A DNA stretch of 11,038 bases from an uncultured Bacillota bacterium (GTDB lineage Bacteria > Bacillota > Clostridia > Peptostreptococcales > Anaerovoracaceae), in the NCBI GenBank assembly GCA_946410475.1, contig CAMKAM010000037.1, positions 1 to 11,038 on the forward strand, in the 5' to 3' direction. The position numbers and the translations under genes are program-made. The notes beneath the pieces are model-generated. The model did not search any database. It was not told the origin of the DNA and was given only the letters and a program-made list of their open reading frames with translations. Below are positions 1 through 6,010 of the stretch, one piece after another; the first letter of the stretch is position 1; each line of letters starts with the position of its first letter.

Positions 1-470
1 AGCTCGTCGATGCATCGCTCGAGGCGGTGAAGATGGGCGAATACAGGAACAAAGGTCCGCATATGCTGTCGGGCGGGCAGAAGCAGAGGATCGCTATCGC
101 AGGAGCCATCGCGATGAGACCAAAGTGCATCGTGTTCGACGAGCCTACGGCGATGCTGGACCCGTCCGGCCGCAGGGATGTCATAGAGATAATCAAAGAT
201 CTCAACAGTCAGGGGATAACAACGATACTGATAACGCACTTCATGGAGGAAGCCGCCGAGGCCGACAGAGTCATCATCATGGATCGGGGAAAGATCATGA
301 TGGACGGCGAGCCTGCCGAAGTGTTCAGACATGAAGATGAACTGAAGGCGGTGGACCTCGATGTCCCGTGCGCCGTTCAGATGGCGTCCGAGCTGAGAAA
401 GCTGGGCGTTGATATAGGAGAAGATATAGTAAGCGAAGACGGCCTGATAGAGGCGCTGGTGCGGAGATAG
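1..470 (+). CDS. ecfA1: Energy-coupling factor transporter ATPase EcfA1 (C-terminal part, cut by window edge)
   Basis: This is the C-terminal half of an ABC-type ATPase that powers an ECF (energy-coupling factor) vitamin or micronutrient importer. With EcfA2 it forms the heterodimeric ATPase bound to EcfT on the inner face of the membrane. The reading frame is open from base 3 and ends at TAG 468-470, giving about 155 of the usual 270-280 residues; Walker A lies off the left edge. Visible motifs are the ABC signature LSGGQKQR, Walker B CIVFDEPTAMLD, and the H-loop in LITHFMEEA. The 'ITH..EEA' form of the H-loop region is typical of EcfA1, while the next gene has 'VSH.MDDVA', typical of EcfA2. 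A five-base gap separates it from ecfA2, so the two are co-transcribed. Any ATG inside this stretch is internal, not a real start. Confidence 0.94.
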   Translation, partial: LVDASLEAVKMGEYRNKGPHMLSGGQKQRIAIAGAIAMRPKCIVFDEPTAMLDPSGRRDVIEIIKDLNSQGITTILITHFMEEAAEADRVIIMDRGKIMMDGEPAEVFRHEDELKAVDLDVPCAVQMASELRKLGVDIGEDIVSEDGLIEALVRR

Positions 471-475
471 GGAAA

Positions 476-1363
476 ATGTCGATAGAGGTAAGCAACCTTA
501 CACATATTTATTCGCCGGGCCAGCCTGAAGAGCAGATCGCGCTGGACGGCATCTCGTTCACAGTCGAAGACGGGAGCTTCGTCGGGATCATCGGTCATAC
601 CGGATCCGGAAAGTCCACCCTCGTGCAGCACCTGAACGGGATACTCAGACCGACGAGAGGAAAGATATACGTAGACGGAGAAGACATCACTCAGAAGAAC
701 GTGTCGCTGACTGATATACGGAAAAAGGTCGGCCTCGTTTTTCAGTATCCGGAGTACCAGCTCTTCGAAGAAACAGTGGCGAAGGATGTTGCATTCGGAC
801 CGAAGAACCTCGGCCTTCCGGAGCAGCAGATCGACATGAGGGTAAGGAATGCGATCGAGCTGGTCGGTCTGGACTACGAGGAAATAAAGGATGTGTCACC
901 GTTCGAACTGTCGGGAGGCCAGAAGAGGAGGGTCGCGATAGCGGGCGTGATAGCTATGCAGCCGGGCGTCCTGATACTTGATGAGCCGACAGCCGGACTG
1001 GATCCTAAGTCACATGACGATATACTCAAGATGATAGACGAGATGCGCGCTTCGCAGCAGATGACGACGATCCTTGTAAGCCACAACATGGATGACGTGG
1101 CAAAGATGGCTGACAAGGTCCTTGTGATAGACGAAGGCAGACTCGCGATGGAGGGGACTCCGCAGGAGGTCTTCTCAAAAGGAGAAGACCTGACAGCACT
1201 CGGCCTGGATCTGCCGGCCGTCACGCACATACTGATGAAACTGAAAGAGAACGGCATCGATGCCGGAACAGATACATTCGATGTTAAAGAAGCCGCAGCC
1301 GCGATAGCTGCTGCGCTGGAAGGTGGTGCGGAAGCGGAAAGCTCCGCAGGGCAGGAAGAATGA
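476..1363 (+). CDS. ecfA2: Energy-coupling factor transporter ATPase EcfA2
   Basis: This is the second ATPase of the ECF importer. It hydrolyses ATP as a heterodimer with EcfA1 and drives the substrate-binding S component through EcfT. The 295 residues are full length for the family. Walker A GHTGSGKST is at residues 40-48, the Q-loop glutamine is at about residue 90 (VFQYPEYQLF), the signature LSGGQKRR is at 145-152, Walker B VLILDEP is at 165-171, and the H-loop histidine is near 203 (VSHNMDDVA). The start ATG lies five bases after the ecfA1 stop, with only a weak Shine-Dalgarno (GGAAA), which fits translational coupling. The last roughly 30 residues are Ala/Glu-rich and look like a variable tail. 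The TGA stop overlaps the ATG of ecfT (ATGA), so the three genes form one tightly coupled unit. Confidence 0.96.
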   Translation: MSIEVSNLTHIYSPGQPEEQIALDGISFTVEDGSFVGIIGHTGSGKSTLVQHLNGILRPTRGKIYVDGEDITQKNVSLTDIRKKVGLVFQYPEYQLFEETVAKDVAFGPKNLGLPEQQIDMRVRNAIELVGLDYEEIKDVSPFELSGGQKRRVAIAGVIAMQPGVLILDEPTAGLDPKSHDDILKMIDEMRASQQMTTILVSHNMDDVAKMADKVLVIDEGRLAMEGTPQEVFSKGEDLTALGLDLPAVTHILMKLKENGIDAGTDTFDVKEAAAAIAAALEGGAEAESSAGQEE

Positions 1364-2160
1364 TCAGAGATATAACTATCGGTCAGTACTATCAGCGCGA
1401 ATCGCCGATACACAGACTGGATCCGAGAACAAAGATCATAATGACGATCGTATATATCGTAGCGGTGTTCCTCGTAAAGAGTTTTGCGGGGTTCGGTTTC
1501 GTTACGCTGTGCCTTGCCGCCGTCATCGCGCTATCGCGGGTGCCGCTCAGCTTCATACTGCGCGGTCTGAAGCCGATATTCCTGATAATACTGTTCACGT
1601 TCTTCCTTAACATATTCATGTACGGAGGGACGGTGCTGCTGAAGATAGGTCCTCTCACCATAACAGACGAAGGACTGAGGACTGCTGTGTTCATGGCGAT
1701 ACGCCTGATACTGCTGATAATCGGCTCGTCGATGCTGACGCTGACGACGAGGCCGATACAGCTGACGGATGGCATAGAGAGCCTGCTCTCGCCGTTGAAG
1801 AGGGTCGGAGTGCCGTCACACGAACTGGCTATGATGATGACTATAGCCTTGAGGTTCATCCCGACACTGCTCGAGGAGACCGACAAGATCATGAAGGCCC
1901 AGCAGGCCAGAGGAGCCGATTTTGAATCGGGAAGCATTTTCAGACGGGCAAAGAATATGATACCGATCCTCGTTCCGCTGTTCGTCAGCGCGTTCAGGAT
2001 AGCTCAGGATATGGCTCTTGCAATGGAAGCCAGATGCTACCACGGCGGAGAAGGCAGGACGAGGATGAACAAGATAAAGTTTGGCGCGGGAGACGCGGTC
2101 ATGGGATTGCTGATGATAGGCTTCATCGCTGTCGTCGTTCTGGAAAGAGTGTACTTATGA
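1360..2160 (+). CDS. ecfT: Energy-coupling factor transporter transmembrane protein EcfT
   Basis: EcfT is the membrane scaffold of the ECF importer; it couples ATPase motions to the S component. The 266 residues are family length. The protein is hydrophobic, with segments at about 25-40, 42-60, 70-95, 105-130 and 242-262. Two coupling-helix motifs face the ATPases: ARG at 183-185 (QQARGADFESG) and an ARC variant at 224-226 (MEARCYHGGEGRT). The ARG-type motifs are the hallmark of EcfT, where their arginines dock into grooves of EcfA1 and EcfA2. The third residue of the second motif is Cys rather than the usual Gly. Four-base overlaps (ATGA) join it to ecfA2 upstream and to the QueT-like gene downstream, so it sits in the middle of one operon. 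Confidence 0.96.
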   Translation: MIRDITIGQYYQRESPIHRLDPRTKIIMTIVYIVAVFLVKSFAGFGFVTLCLAAVIALSRVPLSFILRGLKPIFLIILFTFFLNIFMYGGTVLLKIGPLTITDEGLRTAVFMAIRLILLIIGSSMLTLTTRPIQLTDGIESLLSPLKRVGVPSHELAMMMTIALRFIPTLLEETDKIMKAQQARGADFESGSIFRRAKNMIPILVPLFVSAFRIAQDMALAMEARCYHGGEGRTRMNKIKFGAGDAVMGLLMIGFIAVVVLERVYL

Positions 2161-2441
2161 AGAAAAGGGTGACGACACGCAGAATAGTGGAGGGAGCGAT
2201 GATCGCTGCGATCTGTTCATACCTGCTGAGGGATCACAAGAAGCTCGTACCTATGCCGCCCGTGATCGCGAACGGGCTGATCATAGGCGCGATGCTGCAT
2301 TTCGTCTATGGGGTGTCCAACCTTGCAGCTTGTATGGCATGGGTCGCGATCGGTGAGATGATAGCCTGCTACGTACTCGGATATCCGCTGATAAAACTGT
2401 TTGAGCGCAGGCCGGAGATATTTGGAAATAATGGAGAATAA
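2157..2441 (+). CDS. queT: QueT-family ECF substrate-binding (S) component, apparently missing its central part
   Basis: This 94-residue membrane protein has its ATG overlapping the ecfT stop (ATGA). The start was placed here because of that overlap and because the first residues (MKKRVTTRRIVEGAMIAAI) look like a normal S-component N-terminus. From residue 21 on (SYLLRDHKKLVPMPPVIANG, then GAMLHFVYG and AIGEMIACYVLGYPL) it matches, from memory, the C-terminal half of QueT-like proteins. That family is proposed to import queuosine precursors and is usually 150-170 residues with five or six TM helices. Here the first helix runs straight into what is normally the loop before the last two helices, so roughly 70 residues seem to be missing in frame near residues 19-21. 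It could be a non-functional remnant, a natural mini S component, or an assembly deletion. The position right after ecfA1A2T fits a dedicated S component. Confidence 0.7.
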   Translation: MKKRVTTRRIVEGAMIAAICSYLLRDHKKLVPMPPVIANGLIIGAMLHFVYGVSNLAACMAWVAIGEMIACYVLGYPLIKLFERRPEIFGNNGE

Positions 2442-2447
2442 CAGAGA

Positions 2448-3182
2448 ATGAGACAGAGAAGACTGAAAGACCTTGATGAAAAACTGACAGAACTGGAGGA
2501 TTACCTCGACAGCGACGGCCGTGAGAACAAGGGGGCCTGGCGCAGGCTTTTTGCGGACAAGGCAATAAACGCAAGCTGGGAGATCACCCGCATGCTTTAT
2601 GAAGGTGTCGTTACGGAGGAGGATATAGTGGCTTCCTTCGAAGAGCCCGACACCAGGCTATGCCTTGAGATTGGCTGCGGAAAGGGCAAGTTTCTGTGCG
2701 ACCGGGCCGCGGACTTTCCGGACGATCTGTTCATCGGCGTCGAAGGACAGGAGAGCGTTATCGTGCGCGCCGCTGAGAAGGTACGCGACACGAATCACTG
2801 GAACATACACCTGCTCTCGGGATATATCCATGACGTCCACGAATTCTTCGATGACGGCGAGGTGGACGTGATCTATCTGAACTTCAGCGACCCCTGGCCG
2901 AAGGCGAAGCACGCGAAGAGGAGGCTTACTCACAGAGACTACCTTGCTTCATACATGGACATACTCTCCGACAGGGGATACATAGAGTTCAAGACCGACA
3001 ATGACGATCTGTTCGAGTTCACTGTGGAAGAAGCGGAAGCAATGGGGTATACTATTTCAGAAATGACGAGGGACCTCGCGGCAAGCGACTACGAGTCGGC
3101 CGGATACAGAACAGAATACGAGGAGAAGTTCATAGAACAGGGCATAAAGATCAAGTATCTTAAGATAGAGAAATGTGAATAG
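2448..3182 (+). CDS. trmB: tRNA (guanine(46)-N7)-methyltransferase TrmB
   Basis: TrmB methylates N7 of G46 in the variable loop of tRNAs using S-adenosylmethionine in the cytoplasm. Diagnostic motifs are all present: SAM-binding LEIGCGKG at about 73-80, FSDPWPK at 146-152 followed by KRRLTHRDYL, FKTDN at 181-185, and the C-terminal TEYEEKF at 222-228. At 244 residues it is longer than the usual 210-220, because about 30 extra residues lie between the KGAWRRLF segment and the SAM motif (about 38-70). The ATG has a GGAG 11-12 bases upstream. It begins six bases after the stop of the QueT-like gene, in the same frame, so it belongs to the ecf transcript. If the upstream S component really handles queuosine precursors, the two neighbours share a tRNA-modification theme; that link is inference. 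Confidence 0.95.
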   Translation: MRQRRLKDLDEKLTELEDYLDSDGRENKGAWRRLFADKAINASWEITRMLYEGVVTEEDIVASFEEPDTRLCLEIGCGKGKFLCDRAADFPDDLFIGVEGQESVIVRAAEKVRDTNHWNIHLLSGYIHDVHEFFDDGEVDVIYLNFSDPWPKAKHAKRRLTHRDYLASYMDILSDRGYIEFKTDNDDLFEFTVEEAEAMGYTISEMTRDLAASDYESAGYRTEYEEKFIEQGIKIKYLKIEKCE

Positions 3183-3210
3183 GACAGGGAAAGGGAAAGG
3201 AGATATCAGA

Positions 3211-4437
3211 ATGTTGTTTGCACACGAAAACGGAAGAGTTATCCCGAAGGAAGACAAGATATTTGCGATCAACGGGAGAGCTAAGGCCATGATAGCCGAA
3301 GAAGGAAAAGAGAACGTGATCAACGCTACGATAGGAGCGCTGCTCGACGACAACGGAGACCTTACGGTCCTCTCCTCAGTGATGAAGGCGCTCGGCACAC
3401 TGGAGCCGGTCGACTTCGCAGAGTATGCGCCGATAGGCGGAACGCCGGAGTTCAAGGCCGCGGTCGAGAAAGCGCTGTTCGGTTCGAAGAGGCCGGAGGG
3501 CGAGGTCAGGGTGTGCGCTACGCCGGGCGGTACGGGCGCTATCAGAAGCGTCATCGCGAACTATTCGGAGCCGGGCGACAAAGTCCTGACACACGACTGG
3601 TACTGGGCGAACTACAAGAACATCGCAGGAGAGCTCGGCAGAGGTTTTGAGACGTTCGCGTTCTTCAATGAAGAAGGTACTTTCAATGCGGATGATTTCG
3701 AGAAGGTCCTCGCCGAAGTGGCAGGGCAGCAGGACAGCATCGTAGTCATAATAAATACGCCGGCACATAATCCGACGGGATATACGCTTACTGATGACGA
3801 CTGGAGAAGAGCCATCGGCGCGATGAACGATGTCGCAGAGAAATGCAGGATCACTTTGTTCATCGACGTTGCGTATATAGACTTTGCGGGAGACGAGGAG
3901 AAGGCGAGGTCGTTCATGCCTCTGCTTACGGGGCTTTCGGAGAACGTACTCACGGTGTTCGGATACAGCGCATCGAAGACGCTCACACTCTACGGAATGA
4001 GATGCGGCGCTTTGGTCTGCCTCGCTAAGGATGAAGAGGCTGCCGAGGAGTTCAGGCAGGTCGCGGAATTCTCCGCGCGTGCGACATGGTCGAACTGCAC
4101 AAGGGCTGCCCAGGTAGTCATGGGCAAGATCTATGCTGACCCGCAGCTAGAGGCTGAAGTCGATGCGGAAAGAGAGACGATCAGAGACATGCTCCTCGAA
4201 AGAGGAAAGGCGTTCGAGGCAGCTTTGGCTGAGGAAGGTGTGCAGAGCGTTCCGTTCGACGCCGGTTTCTTCGCAAGTATAGCGAGTGACGATCCGGACG
4301 CTGTCAGCGCGGAGCTCGAGAAAGAAGGCATCTTCACGGTGCCGCTTGCCAAAGGTGTTAGAGTTTCGGTCGCTTCGATCTCAAAAGAAAAATGCGTGAA
4401 AGCAGCAAAGGCCATCGCGCGTGTAGTCAAAGGCTGA
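3211..4437 (+). CDS. PLP-dependent aminotransferase, class I/II fold (aromatic/aspartate-type)
   Basis: This is a fold-type I aminotransferase that moves an amino group between an amino acid and a 2-oxo acid using pyridoxal phosphate. I chose the ATG at 3211 (408 residues) because AAAGGAG at 3196-3202 sits at the right distance. An upstream in-frame ATG at 3175 would overlap trmB and has no ribosome site. Visible features are NPTG at 187-190, the PLP-contacting Asp near 219 (IDVAY), the Schiff-base lysine K256 in SASKT, the phosphate-binding Arg in YGMRCG, and a late Arg (GVRVSVASI, about 384) in the place of the substrate carboxylate ligand. The full-length layout is intact. Clostridial relatives are usually labelled aromatic or aspartate aminotransferase, but sequence alone does not fix the substrate. 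It is 28 bases from trmB and may be the last gene of that transcript. Confidence 0.9.
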   Translation: MLFAHENGRVIPKEDKIFAINGRAKAMIAEEGKENVINATIGALLDDNGDLTVLSSVMKALGTLEPVDFAEYAPIGGTPEFKAAVEKALFGSKRPEGEVRVCATPGGTGAIRSVIANYSEPGDKVLTHDWYWANYKNIAGELGRGFETFAFFNEEGTFNADDFEKVLAEVAGQQDSIVVIINTPAHNPTGYTLTDDDWRRAIGAMNDVAEKCRITLFIDVAYIDFAGDEEKARSFMPLLTGLSENVLTVFGYSASKTLTLYGMRCGALVCLAKDEEAAEEFRQVAEFSARATWSNCTRAAQVVMGKIYADPQLEAEVDAERETIRDMLLERGKAFEAALAEEGVQSVPFDAGFFASIASDDPDAVSAELEKEGIFTVPLAKGVRVSVASISKEKCVKAAKAIARVVKG

Positions 4438-4448
4438 GTAAGCCGATA

Positions 4449-4880
4449 TCACCAGACATTATCTTTGATGGAGATCTTCCGGGCTTTTTCTTCGATCTCT
4501 TTGAGTTCGTCTTCGTCAAGCTCGGTAATATGCTCCATCTTGTCAAGAAAAACCGTCGCAGTGAGTCTCTCGCGGCGGTTTACTACTTCCAGATACAAAC
4601 TGACAACGATACCGGACATGATAGCGACGAGGAGTATCTCATAAATAGTCATGAAGACTGTGATAAGACGCCCGGCGTGCGAGATGGTGACGATGTCGCC
4701 GAAGCCGATCGTAGTACACGATACGAAAACATACCAGAGCGCATCGCCGTATGAGTGGATCTCGCTCTCAAAATGCATCAGGATCAATGCCGATGCAAAG
4801 AAGCAGATCGCGAATCCGATCAGGAACTTCTCAAAGTGGCAACGTTTTATTATCATCCAGAACATACGTAAACTTTTCAT
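4449..4880 (-). CDS. Two-TM potassium-channel-like protein
   Basis: This is a 143-residue ion channel subunit of the two-transmembrane, one-pore type (Ion_trans_2 family). TM1 is about residues 18-37, the pore helix runs about 45-56, the selectivity filter TTIGFGD is at 56-62, and TM2 is about 70-98. TTIGFGD is the classic K+ filter, so K+ conduction as a tetramer in the membrane is the likely role. The C-terminal 40 residues are charged (LDEDELKEIEEKARK) and may be a cytoplasmic helix or coiled coil; there is no RCK/TrkA-N domain. I chose the ATG at 4878-4880. No Shine-Dalgarno precedes it, but a promoter-like sequence sits so close that the mRNA may be leaderless. The frame stays open far upstream, but that stretch is antisense to the acetyltransferase and lacks channel character. 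Its stop is 11 bp from the aminotransferase stop. Confidence 0.87.
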   Translation of the reverse strand: MKSLRMFWMIIKRCHFEKFLIGFAICFFASALILMHFESEIHSYGDALWYVFVSCTTIGFGDIVTISHAGRLITVFMTIYEILLVAIMSGIVVSLYLEVVNRRERLTATVFLDKMEHITELDEDELKEIEEKARKISIKDNVW

Positions 4881-4886
4881 ATAAAA

Positions 4887-4915
4887 AAGATACACTATGT
4901 CAGTGCGGCAGTCAA
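4887..4915 (-). promoter_or_regulatory. Candidate sigma-70-type promoter for the channel gene
   Basis: On the minus strand TTGACT (4915-4910) and TATCTT (4892-4887) are separated by exactly 17 bases. The -10 ends only six bases before the channel ATG, which puts the expected transcription start at or within a few bases of the A of the start codon. This agrees with the missing ribosome binding site. It is a sequence match only; the -10 is 4/6. Confidence 0.4.
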
Positions 4916-5000
4916 ATTTGAAAAAGCATTGCGGCAGAGTAGGCGGTCGGTTAAGATGATATTGAAAAGGAAGGCGTTTTACACGGGAACGGAGGAGATA

Positions 5001-5558
5001 ATGGAGATCAGACAGGCGACGGTAGAGGATGTGGAAGGAGTAGTGGCTCTCCTTCAGGCGAACCATGCCGACAACCTCACAGAAGAAGAAAAGAAAAACG
5101 GATTCGTTACGACGAAGATGACGAACGAACAGATGGAGGCTCTTATTGAACAGGAGAACGGGATCACGATCGCGGTGAAGGACGGGAGGGTGGTCGCTTT
5201 CGCGATGGCGGGCTCGTGGCAGTTCTGGTCGGAGTGGCCGCTGTTCCAAAAGATGATCGAGCTGCTGCCGGAGTTCGAGTACAACGGAGTAGTTCCTGAT
5301 ATGGAGAACAGTTACCAGTACGGTCCGATATGTGTCGACAGATCGGTGCGCGGAACGGGAGTCTTCCATGATGTGTTCATGGAATCCCTGCGCAGCATGA
5401 AGGACAGATATCCGATGATGATAACATTCATAAACCAGGTCAATCCGTTGTCGTACGCAGCCCACACGAGGAAGGTCAGGATGGACGAAGTCGGCACATT
5501 CGATTTCAACGGGAATCACTACTGGTGGATGGCCTGCCCGACGGATATGGAGTGCTGA
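5001..5558 (+). CDS. GNAT-family N-acetyltransferase
   Basis: This is a 185-residue GCN5-related acetyltransferase that would transfer an acetyl group from acetyl-CoA to an unknown amine substrate. The start at 5001 was chosen because GGAGGAG (4991-4997) lies directly upstream and MEIRQATVEDVEGVVAL is a typical GNAT N-terminus; an in-frame ATG at 4929 would add 24 residues with no family character and no ribosome site. The central strand-loop-helix PICVDRSVRGTGVFHDVF (about 109-126) matches the acetyl-CoA pyrophosphate loop (R-x-x-G-x-G/A form), and the C-terminal HTRKVRMDEVGTFDFNG is the usual last strands of the fold. It is transcribed divergently from the channel gene. The substrate cannot be told: small molecule, protein or antibiotic are all possible, and there is no specific resistance signature. 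Confidence 0.88.
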   Translation: MEIRQATVEDVEGVVALLQANHADNLTEEEKKNGFVTTKMTNEQMEALIEQENGITIAVKDGRVVAFAMAGSWQFWSEWPLFQKMIELLPEFEYNGVVPDMENSYQYGPICVDRSVRGTGVFHDVFMESLRSMKDRYPMMITFINQVNPLSYAAHTRKVRMDEVGTFDFNGNHYWWMACPTDMEC

Positions 5559-5580
5559 AGCCCGCGCGCGGAGGTTACCG

Positions 5581-5609
5581 TTGCGAAAAAGAGATGATGT
5601 TGTTATAAT
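5581..5609 (+). promoter_or_regulatory. Promoter of the tRNA-Gly gene
   Basis: TTGCGA (5581-5586) and a perfect TATAAT (5604-5609) are spaced by 17 bases, with an extended -10 TG at 5601-5602 (TGTTATAAT). Transcription would start near 5616, about 35 bases before the mature tRNA. Confidence 0.75.
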
Positions 5610-5611
5610 AA

Positions 5612-5639
5612 CAGGCGTGGACTTCAAGGTCCGCGCCTG
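5612..5639 (+). other. Hairpin in the tRNA-Gly 5' leader
   Basis: Bases 5612-5622 (CAGGCGTGGAC) pair with 5629-5639 (GTCCGCGCCTG) in an 11-bp stem with one G-U pair and a six-base loop. It lies between the -10 box and the mature 5' end of the tRNA, partly at the expected start site. No T-run follows, so it is not a terminator. It may affect RNase P processing or be a DNA palindrome. Confidence 0.5.
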
Positions 5640-5649
5640 AACTGCATAT

Positions 5650-5723
5650 GCGGGTGTGGTTCAATGGTAGAATTCCGGCTTCCCAAGCCGGCTACGCGGG
5701 TTCGATTCCCGTCACCCGCTCCA
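5650..5723 (+). tRNA. tRNA-Gly (anticodon CCC), CCA encoded
   Basis: A full cloverleaf can be drawn. The acceptor stem GCGGGTG pairs with CACCCGC, the discriminator is T, and CCA follows in the DNA. The D-arm has GTTC..GAAT with GGTA in the loop. The anticodon stem CCGGC/GCCGG encloses the loop TTCCCAA, giving anticodon CCC, which reads GGG glycine codons. The T-arm stem encloses TTCGATT. The length is 74 with CCA. It has its own promoter and is followed three bases later by a terminator, so it is a single-gene unit. The short ORFs antisense to it are the usual artefacts of translating a tRNA. Confidence 0.97.
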
Positions 5724-5724
5724 A
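5705..5724 (+). repeat. 20-nt tRNA 3'-end repeat, copy 1 (inside tRNA-Gly)
   Basis: ATTCCCGTCACCCGCTCCAA covers the 3' T-arm, acceptor strand and CCA of the tRNA and recurs exactly at 5897-5916, 192 bases downstream. Direct repeats of a tRNA 3' end are the standard footprint of site-specific integration. Confidence 0.9.
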
Positions 5725-5726
5725 GG

Positions 5727-5755
5727 AAAAAAGAGTGCCAAAGGCACTCTTTTTT
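5727..5755 (+). terminator. Intrinsic terminator of tRNA-Gly
   Basis: The stem has AAAAAAGAGTGCC (5727-5739) against GGCACTCTTTTTT (5743-5755) with an AAA loop, and ends in a T-run. It could also work from the opposite strand because of the A-run. Confidence 0.92.
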
Positions 5756-5772
5756 CGTGGAAAGATAATGAA

Positions 5773-5902
5773 GGGAATCGAACCCGAAAGGGCGCGAGCG
5801 TGAAGCGAGTGTCTCCGGTGGAGACACGAGTAGCGAGCGGTCCAAGCCGACCGAACGGGGAGGCGCAGGACGCGCGGATGCAAAAGCAGACGCGTAATTC
5901 CC
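5773..5902 (+). other. Structured tRNA-associated segment bounded by tRNA-derived sequence
   Basis: This segment has no plausible gene. It opens with 5773-5786, the exact reverse complement of tRNA bases 5697-5710 (T-arm), and runs into a copy of the tRNA 3' end. Its edges pair (GGGAAT 5773-5778 with ATTCCC 5897-5902). Inside are a perfect 8-bp hairpin (GTGTCTCC 5809-5816 with GGAGACAC 5820-5827, loop GGT), a 5-bp hairpin (CGGTC..GACCG, about 5838-5852), and a hairpin pairing CGCG 5873-5876 with CGCG 5891-5894 around GA/GA and TGC/GCA. The whole can be drawn as a closed multi-branch structure. It may be a small tRNA-targeting repeat, a non-coding RNA, or a decayed element. Open minus-strand frames across it look like antisense-tRNA artefacts. 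Confidence 0.55.
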
Positions 5903-5916
5903 GTCACCCGCTCCAA
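5897..5916 (+). repeat. 20-nt tRNA 3'-end repeat, copy 2
   Basis: This is an exact second copy of tRNA-Gly bases 5705-5724, without the rest of a tRNA in front of it. It is followed at once by its own terminator (5920-5960), as if this were the displaced original end of the gene. Confidence 0.9.
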
Positions 5917-5919
5917 AAC

Positions 5920-5960
5920 AAGCCACCCAGCGAGCATGCAAGCTGTTAGGTGGCTTTTTC
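5920..5960 (+). terminator. Second intrinsic terminator after the displaced tRNA end
   Basis: AAGCCACC (5920-5927) pairs with GGTGGCTT (5949-5956), an inner CAGC/GCTG stem (5928-5931 with 5942-5945) continues it, and TTTT then C follows. It is independent of the first terminator and of a different sequence. Confidence 0.8.
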
Positions 5961-5966
5961 GCTATC

Positions 5967-6004
5967 AGAGTCTGCCCGTATCTTTGATACGGCGCGCAGA
6001 CTCT
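5967..6004. repeat. Intergenic hairpin 1
   Basis: AGAGTCTGC (5967-5975) pairs with GCAGACTCT (5996-6004), and CCGTATC (5976-5982) with GATACGG (5986-5992), loop TTT, leaving a three-base bulge CGC on the 3' side. This gives 16 base pairs in total. No T-run follows. Confidence 0.7.
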
Positions 6005-6010
6005 ATGCAA

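Noticed and set aside
4929..5000. Earlier start for the acetyltransferase
   Set aside because: The 24 extra residues are basic and family-unlike, and the strong GGAGGAG site points to 5001.
4881..5627. Long minus-strand open frame that continues the channel frame upstream (would give 392 residues)
   Set aside because: It is antisense to a well-supported acetyltransferase with a strong ribosome site. The extra residues are His/Arg-rich with no domain character, as expected for the antisense of a GC-balanced gene. Only the last 143 residues look like a channel.
5624..6010. Minus-strand frames with GAGDGNRTRV- and VTGIEPA-like ends
   Set aside because: These are classic spurious translations of the strand opposite a tRNA gene and of the tRNA-derived repeat; no ribosome site or protein character.
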